From Beroe forskalii (taxonomy: Eukaryota > Ctenophora > Nuda > Beroida > Beroidae): a DNA stretch of 64,000 nucleotides. The DNA lies in assembly GCA_011033025.1 (NCBI GenBank), contig WFMF01000447.1, forward strand, positions 79,783 to 143,782. The letters run 5' to 3'. The position numbers and the translations under genes are program-made. Shown piece by piece: positions 33,956 to 48,900 of the stretch. Under the pieces are notes generated by a model, which did no database searches, was not told where the DNA came from, and saw nothing but the letters and a program-made list of their open reading frames with translations. Every line of letters begins with the position of its first letter. The first letter of the stretch is position 1.

Positions 33956-36900
33956 CTGTGGAGGGTTTAATTAGCTGAAGAGGGTCAAAGTGATTAAAAG
34001 ACTAAGAGATTTGAGAGGAGTTAATTAACGCCTGATGGAGGGTCAAAGGGAGGTAATAAATAACGGTAAAAAGGTAGAGACTAGAGAGGAGGCAGGGAGT
34101 GAATGAGTGATCAGGGAAGGTGAAGAACTCTTCTTTCTTAAGAAGTTACTAAAAAGCATTTTGAAAAATCAATTCTTAATTGCTAAATCCCGAGAGTGAA
34201 GATTGAGCGGAATAAATCATAAAAACATGATATTTTGAACATGACCGAATCTAGGAAATTTGAATTCATTTGAATGGGCTATGCTAGAATAAAATCCAAT
34301 TTCAAATATAATTTGAGAGATTTGATTCAATCTGTGATTTAATCTTCGAGTTCGGCGGCATAATATTATTGCGACATACAATTGAAGTTGTTACAGTTCA
34401 AAAGTTTAAATAAGTCAGGCGGATTTAAACCAATACGGCCGATGCAATTTGCACTGAATATGAAAATTCTTCGGATTTGACCCATTTTCAAAATTAGGCA
34501 GAATTTTCATTTATCAATTCATTGTCCCGTGATATATTGAAAACGGTCTAAAACCAGTGTATACCATGTTGGAGAAGAGGGTGACGAAAGAGAACAATTA
34601 AAAGTAATTCAAAACCATGAGTCATTTGTGGTGTACTGTGTAATACTCTTTTTACTTTTTGTGAAATCTAATGTATTGTTAATTACTTAAAGAAGGAAAA
34701 AGAAAGAGAGTAATGAAGTAATGAATGAATAGTTGGTACATCGGTTACATGTCTATGTATATTCAATACTGTGAATAAGTATTTTGGTCAGCAAAATTTC
34801 TAAGAAGTAAGTTTTAAAGGTCTTGTCGAGTCAAGAGTTCAGATTTTACGATTGTTTGTCAGATGACCTTTGACGTTTTTTGTATACAGTATCTCGTTTG
34901 CTCCTGTTTCAAAAGTGTGAGAAAAGTATTCGAGCAATGCGAGCACTGAGCAGAAGTAAGAAGGAATGTGTGACGCAGAAACACGGCTTGGGAAAGTAAC
35001 ATGACCTGGGAAAGTGGCACGATGGTGAAGTACTCAAAGTTAAACTACACCACCGGAAGTAGTTCACAGGAAGGGAGAAAACATTTACTCTGATCTTTCT
35101 ATGCAATGAATATTCAACAAATGTTTGATGAGAGAAATAAACATTAATAATAATGAACCAATACTGTATGAAAGTTATTCTGATTTTAATCCTTCTCAAC
35201 TTGACAAATTTACTCTGCAAAAGATATACCCCCAGCAGTTAAAACCCTATACTCCTACAATATTATACAATTATTTACCCTCAGTAATTAACAATTACTT
35301 ACCGTGTTGAAGTCTCTCGCGGCAATGAAGGTGTCATCACAGATGATCATTTCTCTGACTGCTTGATACAGGAATTTGTATTGCACCTGAAACAGAGCGA
35401 TTAAAACATTCAGTTAACAAATCAAAAACATTCGTTTTCCTTTTTTAAAAATAAAATCTGAAACTGAAAGTTCACCCCAATTATTCCAATTTTCCCTATT
35501 TATCTGTTATCTTTCAAAAACCTGCTTTTCTTTCAACTCGCTGCTGACACTCACCGAGGTCTGAACCATGAGTTTCCTGGCTCTCCTCAACCGACACACA
35601 ATGCCGAACAGGTCCACTCTCTGGTCCTCTGCAAGCATCCTCATCTGGAGGTGCAGGGCTATAATGGTGCCCGTCCTGCCAACTCCTGCACTGCAATGCA
35701 CCTGAAACAAGAGAGATGTATACTGGGGGTACGATACTGAAGGGGGGGGGAGACTAGCTGACTAGGGAGGGGGGTTAAGTTCAAGCATTCTCGTAGACTG
35801 GAGGTGTAGTGCTATAATAGTGCCGTCCTAACTACACTACAGTGACCTGAGAAAAAGGGAGGGTGAGAAGGCAGAGTAGAATTGGTCCAAACATCATTGG
35901 CCGTGGAGCAAGAAAGGAAGGAATACCCAATTGTCAGTTTGATTCAGATCAATTCACTATCATCATCAGCCGCCTATTTCAAATAATCATTACAAAATAA
36001 CAAATTATGGAAGACGGAGGATGGTGAACAGTGAAAAGAGAAACAATATTAAGAACTCTATAAATATCCTACCACAACAGGGCCATCTACAGTCTCAGAG
36101 AAGCATCTCCTACAGAAGTCTATGAGGGAGGTGGTGGGCGGGGCTCCGTGATCAGGCCAGATCAGGTAGTGGAAGTGGAACACCGACCTGCGCTCCTTGT
36201 CCTGGGAGAAGGGGAGTGATTATAGAGGTTCATGGAATTAGGTAGGTAGGGAAGATGCGCTTCCAAAGAATGTGCAGTGCCATACGACAAGACCCCTCAC
36301 ATTTAAAGATTTAACCTCGGGTTTCAACGTTTTAGATACTTAAATATATGTCATGACTTTACTATAGCTTTCATATTTATGGTGTAGCCAGAAATCAACA
36401 TTCCTAAGAAGCTATGGCTTATGAAATACCACATGAGAAAGCGGTACCAAGTGTAACCACTTTCTGCTCAATGTAAACCTTGACAAGGGTCATGGTTCTG
36501 ATACAGTAGTCAGGGAAGAGAAGGAAGGCCTCCACAGTAACACTGATATCCCCGTACTCCATTGTGCCCTCGTCTGTCCAGTATTGGGCACACTTCTTAC
36601 GACCTGCACAGTGAGTGATAAACTTAATTTAGTATAGTTGATAAAAATCTAGGAATATATATTGAACGATATAGTTAATAGTAGATAAACCTTGGCTTAT
36701 AATAGGGATTTTGGTGTTGGATCAACTGATCAAGGAGATGGAGAGCCGAGCTTTAAAAATGTTATACAAGGATCATAAAGGGTTGATTATAAAGGGTGTC
36801 CAGAAACAATGGTGTCTGGCAGACAATCTAAGACGAGCGGTAATACAAGAAAAAGAACCTTTCTCGACTAGGTTGGTGAGCATGACAATGGAGAGACTCC

Positions 36901-39900
36901 TGTTCTCCCATATCATCTGCCAGAAGTCAGCTACTGTCTCTTCCTTAGGACCTTGAGCAGCGATAAACTCCACCTCGTCAGTCATGTTCTGGAAGGTGAA
37001 CCTCATTATTGAAACCCATATTTGAGAAGAGATTGCCAAACTATTTTGAGATGGAAATAATCATCAAGGAGAGTGTGCCACATTAGCACATCATTAAGAT
37101 TTTGTGAGATTATTTCGTTGATCTCCAAAAACTTCCTAAATTTTGTGATCCAAGTTTTTCTCTGAGTCATATCAAAAAGTTTCAAGACGGCATTAAATAA
37201 TTCTGCCTTTCCGAAGTTCCATTTTCAGCGATTTTTATAATGAAACCAAATAATGGCTGGTCAGTGGCCTACAGACGTAACTATTTTTGAGCGATGTCTA
37301 ATAGAAACCAGGTGTTTAATAAGTGTTTACCGAGACAAAGCAGGCGTTGATGTAGTCGGAGGTGTTGTTTGCGGACACCTGCAGCACTACTCTCGTTTCA
37401 TCGTATGAAATTACATTAGAGTTACACTGCTTAAATAATCACGACTCCTTGAATCTCTGGAATAATTTGAATGATTCGGAAAGGATCAGGAATATAAGTC
37501 AAATTCAGCACAATCATGACTTCACCACAAATTGGAATCAGTGATTATTCCACTTTGTCCGATTTCTTGATTATGGCCGAGTTCTTCTCAGTTCCCAACC
37601 TAAATACACTTGTCACTCATCAGTGAAATCAGTTTACAAATCACTCACATGGGATGATGTCGACGTATCTGTTCTTTATCTTGTTCTCAGGTAACTTGCT
37701 GTAGTAGTAGGAGAAGTTGGAAGGAGGCACTTCGCACTTTATCTCATCATACTCCCGGTCCAGTAGGTACTCCGTGTCCTGCATGATGCGTTGTCAGGGT
37801 AACGAGTTGTCAGGGTAACGCGTAACCATGGTAACGCATGATGTCATGGTAACGCGTTATTTAGTGGTAATGCGTGATGTCATGGCAACGTGTTGTCATG
37901 GTAACGCATGGTTCAAAGTTTCGCATGGTCACGCGTTATGGTGCCACAACACCTCACATATGAGCCGTGACTCCAGGAATTATATGATTGTTTAATAAGA
38001 TCTACCTGCATGAGTCTCCTGTAAGCACTGAGGAAGTCTGCAACGTGAATTGGATCCGGAATCCGCCTTTCAATCTCAGTGATTTCCCTGCGAGAAAAGG
38101 AACGAGATCAGGAAGATGTAGAATTGTAAGTCACAAAGGAAAAGAGATATCAGTGCAACTGGCAGTGTTGATCACAATCATATTGACAGTTACATCTTAT
38201 AAATTGTAATTTGTAATTGTTATTTTGTGACATAGACGGCAGGGTACATGGAGAAAACATTGAGGAATGGGGACGATTATAGTTGAAGCTATATCAAGCA
38301 TATAACTGATATGATGAAATTAAGTGGTTAGCCTGGCAGCTACTCTTGGCGCCAACTGAATTTATCTTCATGGGCACAAAAATGGATAGAAATAAGCGTG
38401 GAATAGGTAACCATTTCTCAGTCTTATTTTGCTTTCAGTCAAATCATGTAGTATAGGCACCAAATCATGTAGTATAGGTATATTTTCTATACAGTAATGA
38501 TTCTGTAGTAGTGATTCAAGGAAGAGTAATTCTATGCTGCACAAACATGTTTTGAAGTGATTTCATTGAATCAAAACAGTGATTTTACGGTTCATTGATC
38601 ATTAATGATGCGCTGCAAATGCCCCCTTTTCCTGGCAACTTCACATCAAGAAATCAAATCATAACGGAGAAAATCATAGTGAATACACTTCGTTCGAGAC
38701 TTCATTTTAGGATAAATACGATTTTAATAACTGAAAACGAGGAAATATTGTCTTAAGATCAAAGGCACCTCCCAATATGACTTAGAGATTTGGCGTATGA
38801 AAGTTATAACATTCCATTCACCATCTTATCACTACTATGGCGCTGACTTGAAGGCGTCATAAACACAACCTACACATAGGTATACTGCAGGTGATACGCA
38901 CAATCTACATATTGATTATGCTGCTTTGGCTGAGTAAGCCAAGCAGGAGTAATCCAACAATTAGAAAACTTAATTGTAGCAGGTTTTGATCTGGCATGCT
39001 GCTATGTGATCGTATAATAAACCCTAATAAACCCTTGTTATTCATAAACCCTTGGAAAGTTAAACCCGATAAACTCTTAAAGAACTGATTCTTCTTAGCT
39101 TACAGAATCCAGTTTCTTATGAAAACATATTCAGATACTAACAGTCACGAATCTACAAAAAAAACGTACAGAATGTATCCTGTATAACAAATCGTTGTCA
39201 TACTTATTAGACTTTGATTTACCCACATCTACACTTAATTTTTCTATCAAATACTGATTATTTTTCACGGGACACTTGGACTTACTGTACTTCCACGGGA
39301 ACTTCATTTTCAATGTGTTTATAGGAAATATCACTGAAATAAGTCAGCAATATGTCGCGAGCTGAGACATGCAATAAAAAGGTGGTATGTTATTAGTGAA
39401 TCCAACTTTCTAAGGGCTGTTATTTAAAGATCTTGACTGATATATTGGCAAATTAATGTGGCTCGAAAATTAATAGGTGAATCTTGCTACAAGTAAATAC
39501 GACCCTGTAGATTGCCATTCAGTGCTTTGGAGAATTGAGATGAAAATGGGCAGCAGATTGCACTTGCAGTACAAAAGCACAAAGTGTGATATCTAAGTAG
39601 CAGAATAGAATATGATAAAAATAATTTCAAGGGAATCGCAAGATAATATGGGATAATAATAAAAGATAAAGGTTTATCAAAGTTTAGAAAAATGTAAAAT
39701 TTAGAAGAAGTGTGGCAGTGATTATAGCTACAGAGAGCGGCAGCCTCAAAACTTACGCCGTTTGAACGGGCGGGGAGATATTGGTGATATCTACCGATAC
39801 CACATTCCTGAGTGCGGTTACCATGGTGATAAATAGTTACCATGGTAACAGGGAGTTTCTATAGTGATTTATGGACACCGATATTAAAGTATTAAGCGCC

Positions 39901-42900
39901 AGCCCCGACCATTAGACAAATTATCAATCAATCACCAGGAGAAATTGTCAGCATTTAATATGAAGTTTGAATCAAATATTGAGGTAGAAAGGTAGAAGAG
40001 AGGAAGGAAATAATAATTTGAAATCATTGATTCAAGGCACCTTCCCTCCACCATATCAAAGAAAAAACATGGGACTTTTCTTTGAAATGTGTGGAGCAGG
40101 GTTCACTGCAGCTTGTTACAGCAGGGTTTCATCAAATGGAATAAAACATTTCCTTGCGTTCGAACTTACTGTCCGTCCTCGAGCTGCGACTGTGTGGCGA
40201 GGGGGTTGTTGAACATCTCGTGGTTATCTTTGTTAATGGGCCTCCTGAAGGGGGACTTAAACCTGCGGGAAAAAGAGGTTGGGAATGCGTGGTTAATAAG
40301 ATCAAAGAATAGGGAAGTTAGAACTCAACGCCAATTGTGCCTGGTTTTATGATATTGTGATACCAAAGGATAGAAGAGAAAAAAAGATCAAAAATAAAAT
40401 ATTAAAGGAATGAAAACCCGACTTCTCCGAACATTTTGAACAATAAAATATTCGATTAAGAAAGGTAGATGTCTGTCCCTCTTACCTAGAGCGTCTCATG
40501 TAGACAAAGAATCCTAAGGAGAGTGTTATAAGCAGCAGTATCCCCGCCACTACCCCCACAATGATCACTACGGTGTTGTTAGCGGGAGTTGAAAGGGTCG
40601 TACCGCTTCCAGACATGCAATCTGTACCCTAGGGATGAACTGAGTTGTTAGGACTTTAACATCACCATCACCAATATCAGTTACCAATATCCGGGGGAAA
40701 TATTGTTGGTTGTGTTTTCAGAATTTTATTGTTCAGGTAAAAGTTTAAAATTGCATGAAGCATGTGCTTAACTGCTTATCGTATCCAGCCCTAGGGAGAA
40801 ATCATCGGTATTAGAACCTAGAGTGTTAATAAGGAACATAGACTTGTGTCTAGGTTCCTCAGCGTATTGGAACCTGTTATGGGGTCCCCAAGAGCCGGAG
40901 GGAAATTTAAATTATGATGAGCGTAGGTAAATTGTCTTACGTCAGGGGAGCAGACCAAGGAGACGAGAGAGAATGTTTTGCCGGGCGGAAGGTTCAAAAC
41001 TTCTGGATCAAGTCTTATACCAGTTCGCTCATCGTACACTATTTCTTTGAGAGCATAAAAAGCGCCAACGTTCTGGCCTGAAAAGTTGACTTTGGACTGA
41101 AAACTTCAATGCTATCCCCTGAGATCATACGATCAAAAAACTTTCCTCTTTTGCAGGATTTCCAAACCCAAAGGTCTCCCTAGTTTTGAAGACGCCCCCC
41201 CCCCAAAAAAAAAATTTTAGGGGGGCCTCGGCCCCCACTAGCTCGAAAAAAGTGTGTAATGGCATGTCCTAACCTGATTCCTCCAACTCTTCGAAGGAGT
41301 CAAAGACATTGTATAGTACTGCAGGAGGATCAGCACTCCTCTTGTTTCTGTAGTTGAGTAGTTTGATGTTTGATGTTACGTCGGCACTATCACGAAACCA
41401 GACAGCTATCACACTATAACGACTGTGGGAATTAATTATGTTAGAATTAAGTTTGAACAAAGTTAGTTTTTAAAAGTTATGAATGAAACAATACTGATCA
41501 GAAATAGGACGATTAGAGTGGTGATGAACATCTTTAATTGTAGCAATTGAAACACCGTGATTCTAAAGATAAATTACTATTTTATCGAGATTTCTAGAAT
41601 TTAATAATTTATAATAGATTTTTACATTCGATTGTCATTTTCAAACCTGATGGTAAAGCTAGTAGCCGGAACCTCGATGGTGATTGTGCCGTCTGGATTC
41701 ACCCCTGAAAGTTTATTTAATCTCCAACTTTTGTTCTGGAAGTCAGGAATCGAAACGTGAAAGCTTTCTGAGAGAAGCTTTCATCTCAACAGTTCATACT
41801 TTGAAGGTATATTTTCCACCCCTGTCCCCTTTGGCATATCTGGGTTAATTTCTGACTTTCAGAATACATTTTTAAAATAATTAATATCAATAACTTTATT
41901 TATCAAAATATATAAATATCACTGAAACTAGGAGGGTTTATTTTTTAGTTTTTAAGAATACCGATCATGTTTTGAAAGTACTTTAGTACTTTACAGAACA
42001 ATGAAGCTCCTTGTGTTTTGTTACGTGTTGTGAAAGCTGGCAAGTGACAGTAAAAAATGTTACCACCGATTTAATAATCAAGAAAAACACACAAACATTT
42101 CCTTGTTTTTGAAATTTCCTTGATACTTCCTTGTGTTTGACAAAGCCTACCACTGATCGGTGCGGTGGTTTTAAAGGAGTATTTCTGTGAAGTCCACCTA
42201 GCAGAGTCCTTAAAGAAGGCTGTGACTTCGTAGGTGTAGCTGGTGTTGGAGTACAGCTCGTTCAGCAAACACTCGGTCTGAGAGAGCAGTCAATCAGTCA
42301 TTTGTATTGACAAAGTCACATGATTAAGTCACATGATTAATTCATTATTCCAAGTCATCGATTTTAAAGTGTGACGCCATTCCGATTAAGAATGATAGGT
42401 GAATTTCTTAAGTCGTCAACTGTGGTAAAATAATATTGATAATACACAAATTGAACCTTAAATTGACAATTTGATTTACCATTTATTGGGACTGATGTGT
42501 TCTGAATGTGAGTGCTGTGTTTCTGTACAAGTGCTTGATTCTCTTGAGATGAATGCTATCTGTGCGATGTTGGTTTTTGAAAGGCGATGTTAAATCTTAG
42601 TGAAAAGACATGGCTGCCAAATTCAGTCCATGAAAGAGCACCCTGAACCCAAACATTTCGGGCCCCAACAACATGTTATTAAATCCTAATTCAGTGGGGA
42701 ACTAGATAGAAGGTGTGGTGCCGTGGTGGTTTAATCCTCAGCAACGAAAAGGAATTCTGTTGAGAAACCCAAATTTGTATAAACCACCGTCCAGACACAA
42801 TAGCAACTTTTTCAAGGAAGAGGAACAAGTTGCTTTTCTGGTGAGGCGGTGAGTAGCTATTCCTAACATCCTACGAAAGTAAGAAGCACCTCATGTTTCC

Positions 42901-45900
42901 AAGAAAGTACCCCACAACTGGTGACATACCGTTATTAAAAAGTTGAAAGATTAAAGTGTATACATGCTTTGTTCTCTAAATCCTACTCCTAAAGTCTCAG
43001 GAAATTAAGGTTCCATGAGAGTACCCCCACTCACCGATGTGGCAGAGGAGGGCCGAGCACCAGTTTCAATGGATGTACCATCCTGCTCATTAGTAACTTT
43101 ACAGGTAACCCCCGAGAAGTTCTCCACTTCACCTTGCTCCCCTTTGATGATGGGACGAGAGGCAGTTATCTTTATGAAGGAGCTGCCTATCTCAGTGCCA
43201 GGATCGGTTCCGAAGGTAACCTCTGTTGGGAAGTTGATTGAGAGCCACAATACCACGAAATTAAGAAATTAAAAGAATTTTCACTAGGGGCATGATATCC
43301 CTGATCAATATCATTGAGAACGGATGACCATATGGGGATGACCAAAACGTCATGACTTACCTAATTACTTAATAAAAAATTTGCTGCTTGGTTTTCTTAA
43401 TTTTCAATGAGTAAATAGGACACTGGACAAAGAAATACCCATACAATTCTTTTATCGCGCTTTCGAAATACGTTGAAAACATAGAAGCATTGCTCTCAGC
43501 TATTATAATGAAAGATAATATATAGGTAAGTACGAACAGTAGGCGGATGAGTTTTAAATCATTATAGTGTTCCAATGTATTGAATTAGTGACGGTAAAGG
43601 TTAAACAGAACAGCTATCAATTTATTAAAGCTGCAGCAGATACTATTACGGATACAAAGCTCTGCTGGATGACCAGAATGTGATTACCAAACGCTATATA
43701 TTTTCTACTTTGATCTATGTAAGTGATACTTTTTGGGGTTCTGGAGGTGAGATTTGCGATTCTCACCTCCGTAAAGCCAGAAAATCATATATTAACGTTG
43801 GCAAGCTAATTAGATTTGATCATAATGTATCTCTATGATTTTGGTCATCCTTGAGCTCTTGAGTGCAGAGTCATCATGATATCACATAATATATCCTCAG
43901 AATAAATAGCAGCCGCAATGACGCCATCAACTTTGTATGCACTGTCAAATTGTTGAAAATAACCGCCTATTTTTCGCGTGTGGGGTATAATTGAGTGATA
44001 ATAAGATCTTACTTGGCTGGGACCGGATAGATACGCTGATATGGGGGGGAATTGTACCTATTTTAATCTGAACTACAGTACAGAAGTGCTGTAGTCCGAC
44101 CAGTCCATATCTCAGGGTTAGGAAAGGGCCATATAGTATGCGAATAAATTTATCAAGCACATGAACCACGAAAAACTTCACAGTGTTGTTTTGATACTAG
44201 CTCTTTTGTTTTAACATGTCGAAGTTCGCCCACAGGTAGGTATAATACATTTTAATTTATTACCTATGACCTATGCCCATGTCAGCCAACCCTGTAGAAA
44301 CTAACATAATGAATGATTGTTGATTATAACATAATCTATTTGTCTAAAATCTTCGATCAAAACTTCCTGAATACCATTGAATTTTAAAGCTTAAAAATCA
44401 ATATATTTTTTGTTCCAGAAAAAATTCAAAAAATGGATGACCAAATTTCACTTCGGGGATGACCAATTAGATACGATGTTGATATGGGCATGATATTGGA
44501 TTCTTGCCTTGGACAACGGCATATCAGTAGGAATTTCAATCATAAGAAATCAAGATATCCTTGACTCTTATTTAAGCAGTCTTAATAAACATAGCTTACC
44601 CAAGCAATCATTTAGCGGCAGGCTCTGTCCATTTTGACAAGTACCCGACACAGAGTGGTCCTGTCCAGTTCTAGTAAGCTGAGGAAAGAAATGAACTCAA
44701 ACACGGCATTTCATCTCAGGAATTTCATCTCCCTGTCCTGACCCTAACCTTAACCCTAGGACATAACCCATACTAGCCTAGACCCCAACCTGTGCTCGGA
44801 GTTGAAACATATTACGAGATAAAGAGTCGCCGTCGTGAGACGGAATGTCCAATCCTCTAAACTCCCAAGTTGATCTTATCTTATTAAGACTTATCAAGTT
44901 ATTATATCTTTCCAAGTTTATTTCCTCTTTAAAGACTTACAAAGTTGTTTTTGCAGCTGTAATTCTTGGAGTCCCCCGGCTCAAGGAGGTGATCATAGTC
45001 ACCATCAGTGTTAGAAGTGTCAACCAACGGACATCTGAGGAAGGAGAGGGTAAATTGCAAGCATCGGAATCACGAAAAGAATGATCAATAACCTCTGGAG
45101 TGAAGTCTTAAGTGTAGATATCTAGTATACATATAATACACGATATTACAGAATAAAAAGTAATTGTACTCCCACCTAAATCACAATATATCAATAACCT
45201 TAACCAGAGAGCTCAGTCTGCTCTTCCTTGCTCTCAAACATGCTACAATCCGGTCCTACACGGTAAGTTAATAAGACAGTAAGGAGACGAGCTTACTCTA
45301 CCAGAGTTCTGAGCCTATGTTCCCTAGCTACTGAAAATAGGAGAAAAGAGCTTACCCTAGCAGAGTTGTTAGCCTATGTGCTCTAGCTACTTAAAATGGG
45401 GGAAAAGAGCTTACCCTAGCTGGCAAAGGTCCAAAAGAGCTTACCCTAGCTGGCAAAGGTTCATGTCCAGTTCTCCTCTACTTGTACACATCTTCGTGGC
45501 CGTTGTCGCTTGCGAAGTTACAACATAGCCTGGGGATTGGTCATTTGATAAAAATTAATATAATATGGACGGTAACCGGTTTGCTAACAAAGGTCAAAGA
45601 CACACGTGAAGGTTGGTATATGCTAATCAATCACAGCGAAATTTTCTCAACGAATCGTTCCAGAATCCAGATTAAATAGACAAGTCCCGACGCTCTATTT
45701 CTTCACCACGGGGGGGGGGTGGGAGGGAAGGGGGGGGGTGTTACACCCAGGCCAGAGCGGAAAGAAAGACGTACTAGTGTTACAAATGATTGTGACCCTT
45801 GAACCGATGTGCACTGTGTCGTAACCGCTCTGCTTTAGTGGTTCCCGGTCATCGTTCAAAATGAATCCGTTGTAAAAACCGCTGTTTCCTGGGTCATTGA

Positions 45901-48900
45901 TGAAACACCCATCTGAAATGTATCAAGTTTACATATCTGATGAATTATTAAAGTATTAAAGAGTTTATAATGGGGGGCAGTAGAAAATTTTGACGATATT
46001 GCCTCGAAATAATAGTAGTTTACGTTGTAGTTGTGAACGAGTAACCTATTCACCCACCTATACAGTTCGATACGTTGATGGGAACCTCCACAGAGCAGGT
46101 ATGAGAATACTGCTCATTAAAAGGTAATATGGACCTGAGAAAGAGAAGGTAAACAGACAGAAGGTAAACAGACAGAATGACAGAAGGTAAACAGACAGAA
46201 TGACAGAAGGTAAACAGACAGAATGACAGAAGGTAAACAGACAGAATGACAGAAGGTAAACAGACAGAATGACAGAAGGTAAACAGACAGAATGACAGAA
46301 GGTAAACAGACAGAATGACAGAAGGTAAACAGACAGAGTAACATGAAGTTAACAGACCCAAGATAATTATCATTATCTGCAACCACCGATAGGAATCCAT
46401 AGAGAAAAATATAATAATTCCTTGGAACTTTTTCATTTATTTAAGGTTGCACTAAGGATAACGGCTGGGCTAAGATCGTGAAAGACACGGCATCAAAATT
46501 CAAAATCGATTCAAAATAATGGCATTATCGATCATTATTAGACTATCTGATAATACGCTAACCCCTTTTCACAAGTTGTTACAATGTTCGTTCCATTTTC
46601 CACATAAGCATCTGATGGGCTGACGGTAGTGTCACCATTCAGGGTCTTGACAACCTCGCAAGATTTTGAGGAGAGCATTTCAATCAACTGGCATGTGACA
46701 TATAATTTGCTTATATTTTGCATATTATATTTTGCTTATATTTTGCATATAATTTGCATATATTTTGAGGTACCTGTACTTTTGTCCACATATCATGAAC
46801 AGATGGACTTCAATTAATGCAGTATGTACTCGGTATGGAACTATACTTCAAAATAATGTTCTTAAAAATTCATCCACATTTTAAATTCTTCGAATCTTCG
46901 AAGTAAATGACGAGTCAACAATAAAATAAAAAAAAACTCACTTGTAATCGTAACTCCCACTGAATCAGAAGTTCTCGATATAACTTGCATGTTATCATTT
47001 CGTGTCCAAGTCACCTCACAGCTGGTATGGAATAAATTAGATTTAAACGAAGCTATTACAATATTACGGCACCTTTTCTTTAATTCTTTAATAAGGTGAT
47101 TAGTTTTTGGCTAGAATATAGTAATGACCCCAAAAATTGATGGGTCTAAGAGGAACTTCCTGTACGAACTGTAGTGAGGAGTTGCTACCTCGCCTACGAG
47201 ACGAGCTTTAGTGGATATTGCAAAAAAATGAAGGGATTATTCGAATCTGAATGGGTAATTTATTCGATTCAGAATGTTTTCCCAAAGCAAACACAGCTGT
47301 ATTGATTGGAAGAGTCGGTGGTGAAGAAGAGCTTGTCCGTGGTGTAGCTTGAAGTAGCAGTGTCAGAGTTGACTGGGGTAGTGTTTGCGTTCAGACGCCA
47401 CTTGTACGTTCTGGGGGATGGAAAAGCCTCAACACTTGAAAATAACCGGGGACTTATTGTCCGAATTCACATCTAAAAAGTACACAATTTTACGAAACAC
47501 GGAGATTTGGAATCGATCCAAAAAACATGAAGTTGACATTAAAACTCACAATGCAAAGGTATCAGGTTTAGATGAGACGGTGATGTCGAATGTAGCCTCG
47601 TATCCGGATAAAACAGCCTGTGTTGCTGGCTGAGTGGTTATATCTGAAAGATATGATGATATGACTAATGATCATTGGGGATACTGAACAGTTCTAATGA
47701 TTTTATTAAGATCTCTGTGAAATTATCATTGAGCACCAACTCGCTAGAAGCTGATTATTATTGGGGAAACTAAATCGCTAGACGCAGTCCTAATGATTTT
47801 ATCAAGAACTCTGTGGTCTATATTTTAATCTTTCAGAGTTCATCTTCCATGCACCATTGTAACGCGTGGCGCGTCCTATGTCACGCAGTGCGTCCTATGT
47901 CACGCAGTGCGTCCTATGTCACGCAGTGCGTCCTTTACCATGTGCGCGTCAATTTCACATTTAAATAAAATCCAAATGTAGACTTATCTACACTACCAAG
48001 GAAATTGCAAAATATTTTATTGAAAAACAACTTTGCAAACCGAAAACATCAGCGATTGTTGCTGTAAGGACGTTGTCTCCACTTTCTGTACTGGAAAAGT
48101 TGCACTTGAACTCAGACCCCTGAAAAACTTAGCATTAGAACGTTGGTTCTTGCGTCTTCTGATAAACGCACCCTTGAGATTTTCAAATTGTTATTAATAT
48201 TGCAGATATTCAAAAAAATGAACCAAACTTATTTTTTCTGAACTTCTGAACAACGAACTCGACAAAAAAGAAAATTTCATAAAGATCCGGATTCCGACTA
48301 TTTTATCTGACGCTCTAAAAAGAAGTTCTAATGACTAACATTGAGAGTTTTGTCAGAGTTGAGTATGGAATTACCTTGAGAGTTGTGTCAGGGTTGAGTA
48401 TGGAGAGCTCACTCTTGTAAACATCAGCTACACTCGTATCATCCGAGATATCATAGGTCACGCCGTCATCGGTTATAATCGTGGAGTCTGTCAAAGGGGA
48501 GATTGGAATTATTTGCGAGTATTGATCATTTATTCCTCTAAATTAAAACTTTGAATATATTTTCATATTTTATCTTGCAGCGAACACAGGTTTTAAATGT
48601 ATTAAAGGAGTTATTCATCGCAATATTTACCAGTTCAGCGTGATTGCAGCTGAAATGTGCAACAAATTAAAACTTTGTGCCTCGGCTAAAATACTAAGTT
48701 ACTTGAATGCTTCAAACAGCTACCTGCTACGTCATGCTGGCTCTACCATAGTTCAATCTTTATGCTGGCTCTATTATACTATTATAGTTCAACGTTTATT
48801 TCGAGGCGAGAGAACCTAAAATTTGCGTTTTCCGTGGTTTTCTGTGCCGAATTGAAAGTTATTCTGGCTTCGAAAGGAACATCATATGGCTGGCTTCCAC

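Noticed and set aside
46050..46436. 128- and 89-codon minus-strand frames with repeated [16 protein letters not shown]
   Set aside because: Translation of the 23-bp minisatellite; resembles a membrane protein only because the unit is pyrimidine-rich. A real exon (46,058-46,134) lies in another frame at its end.
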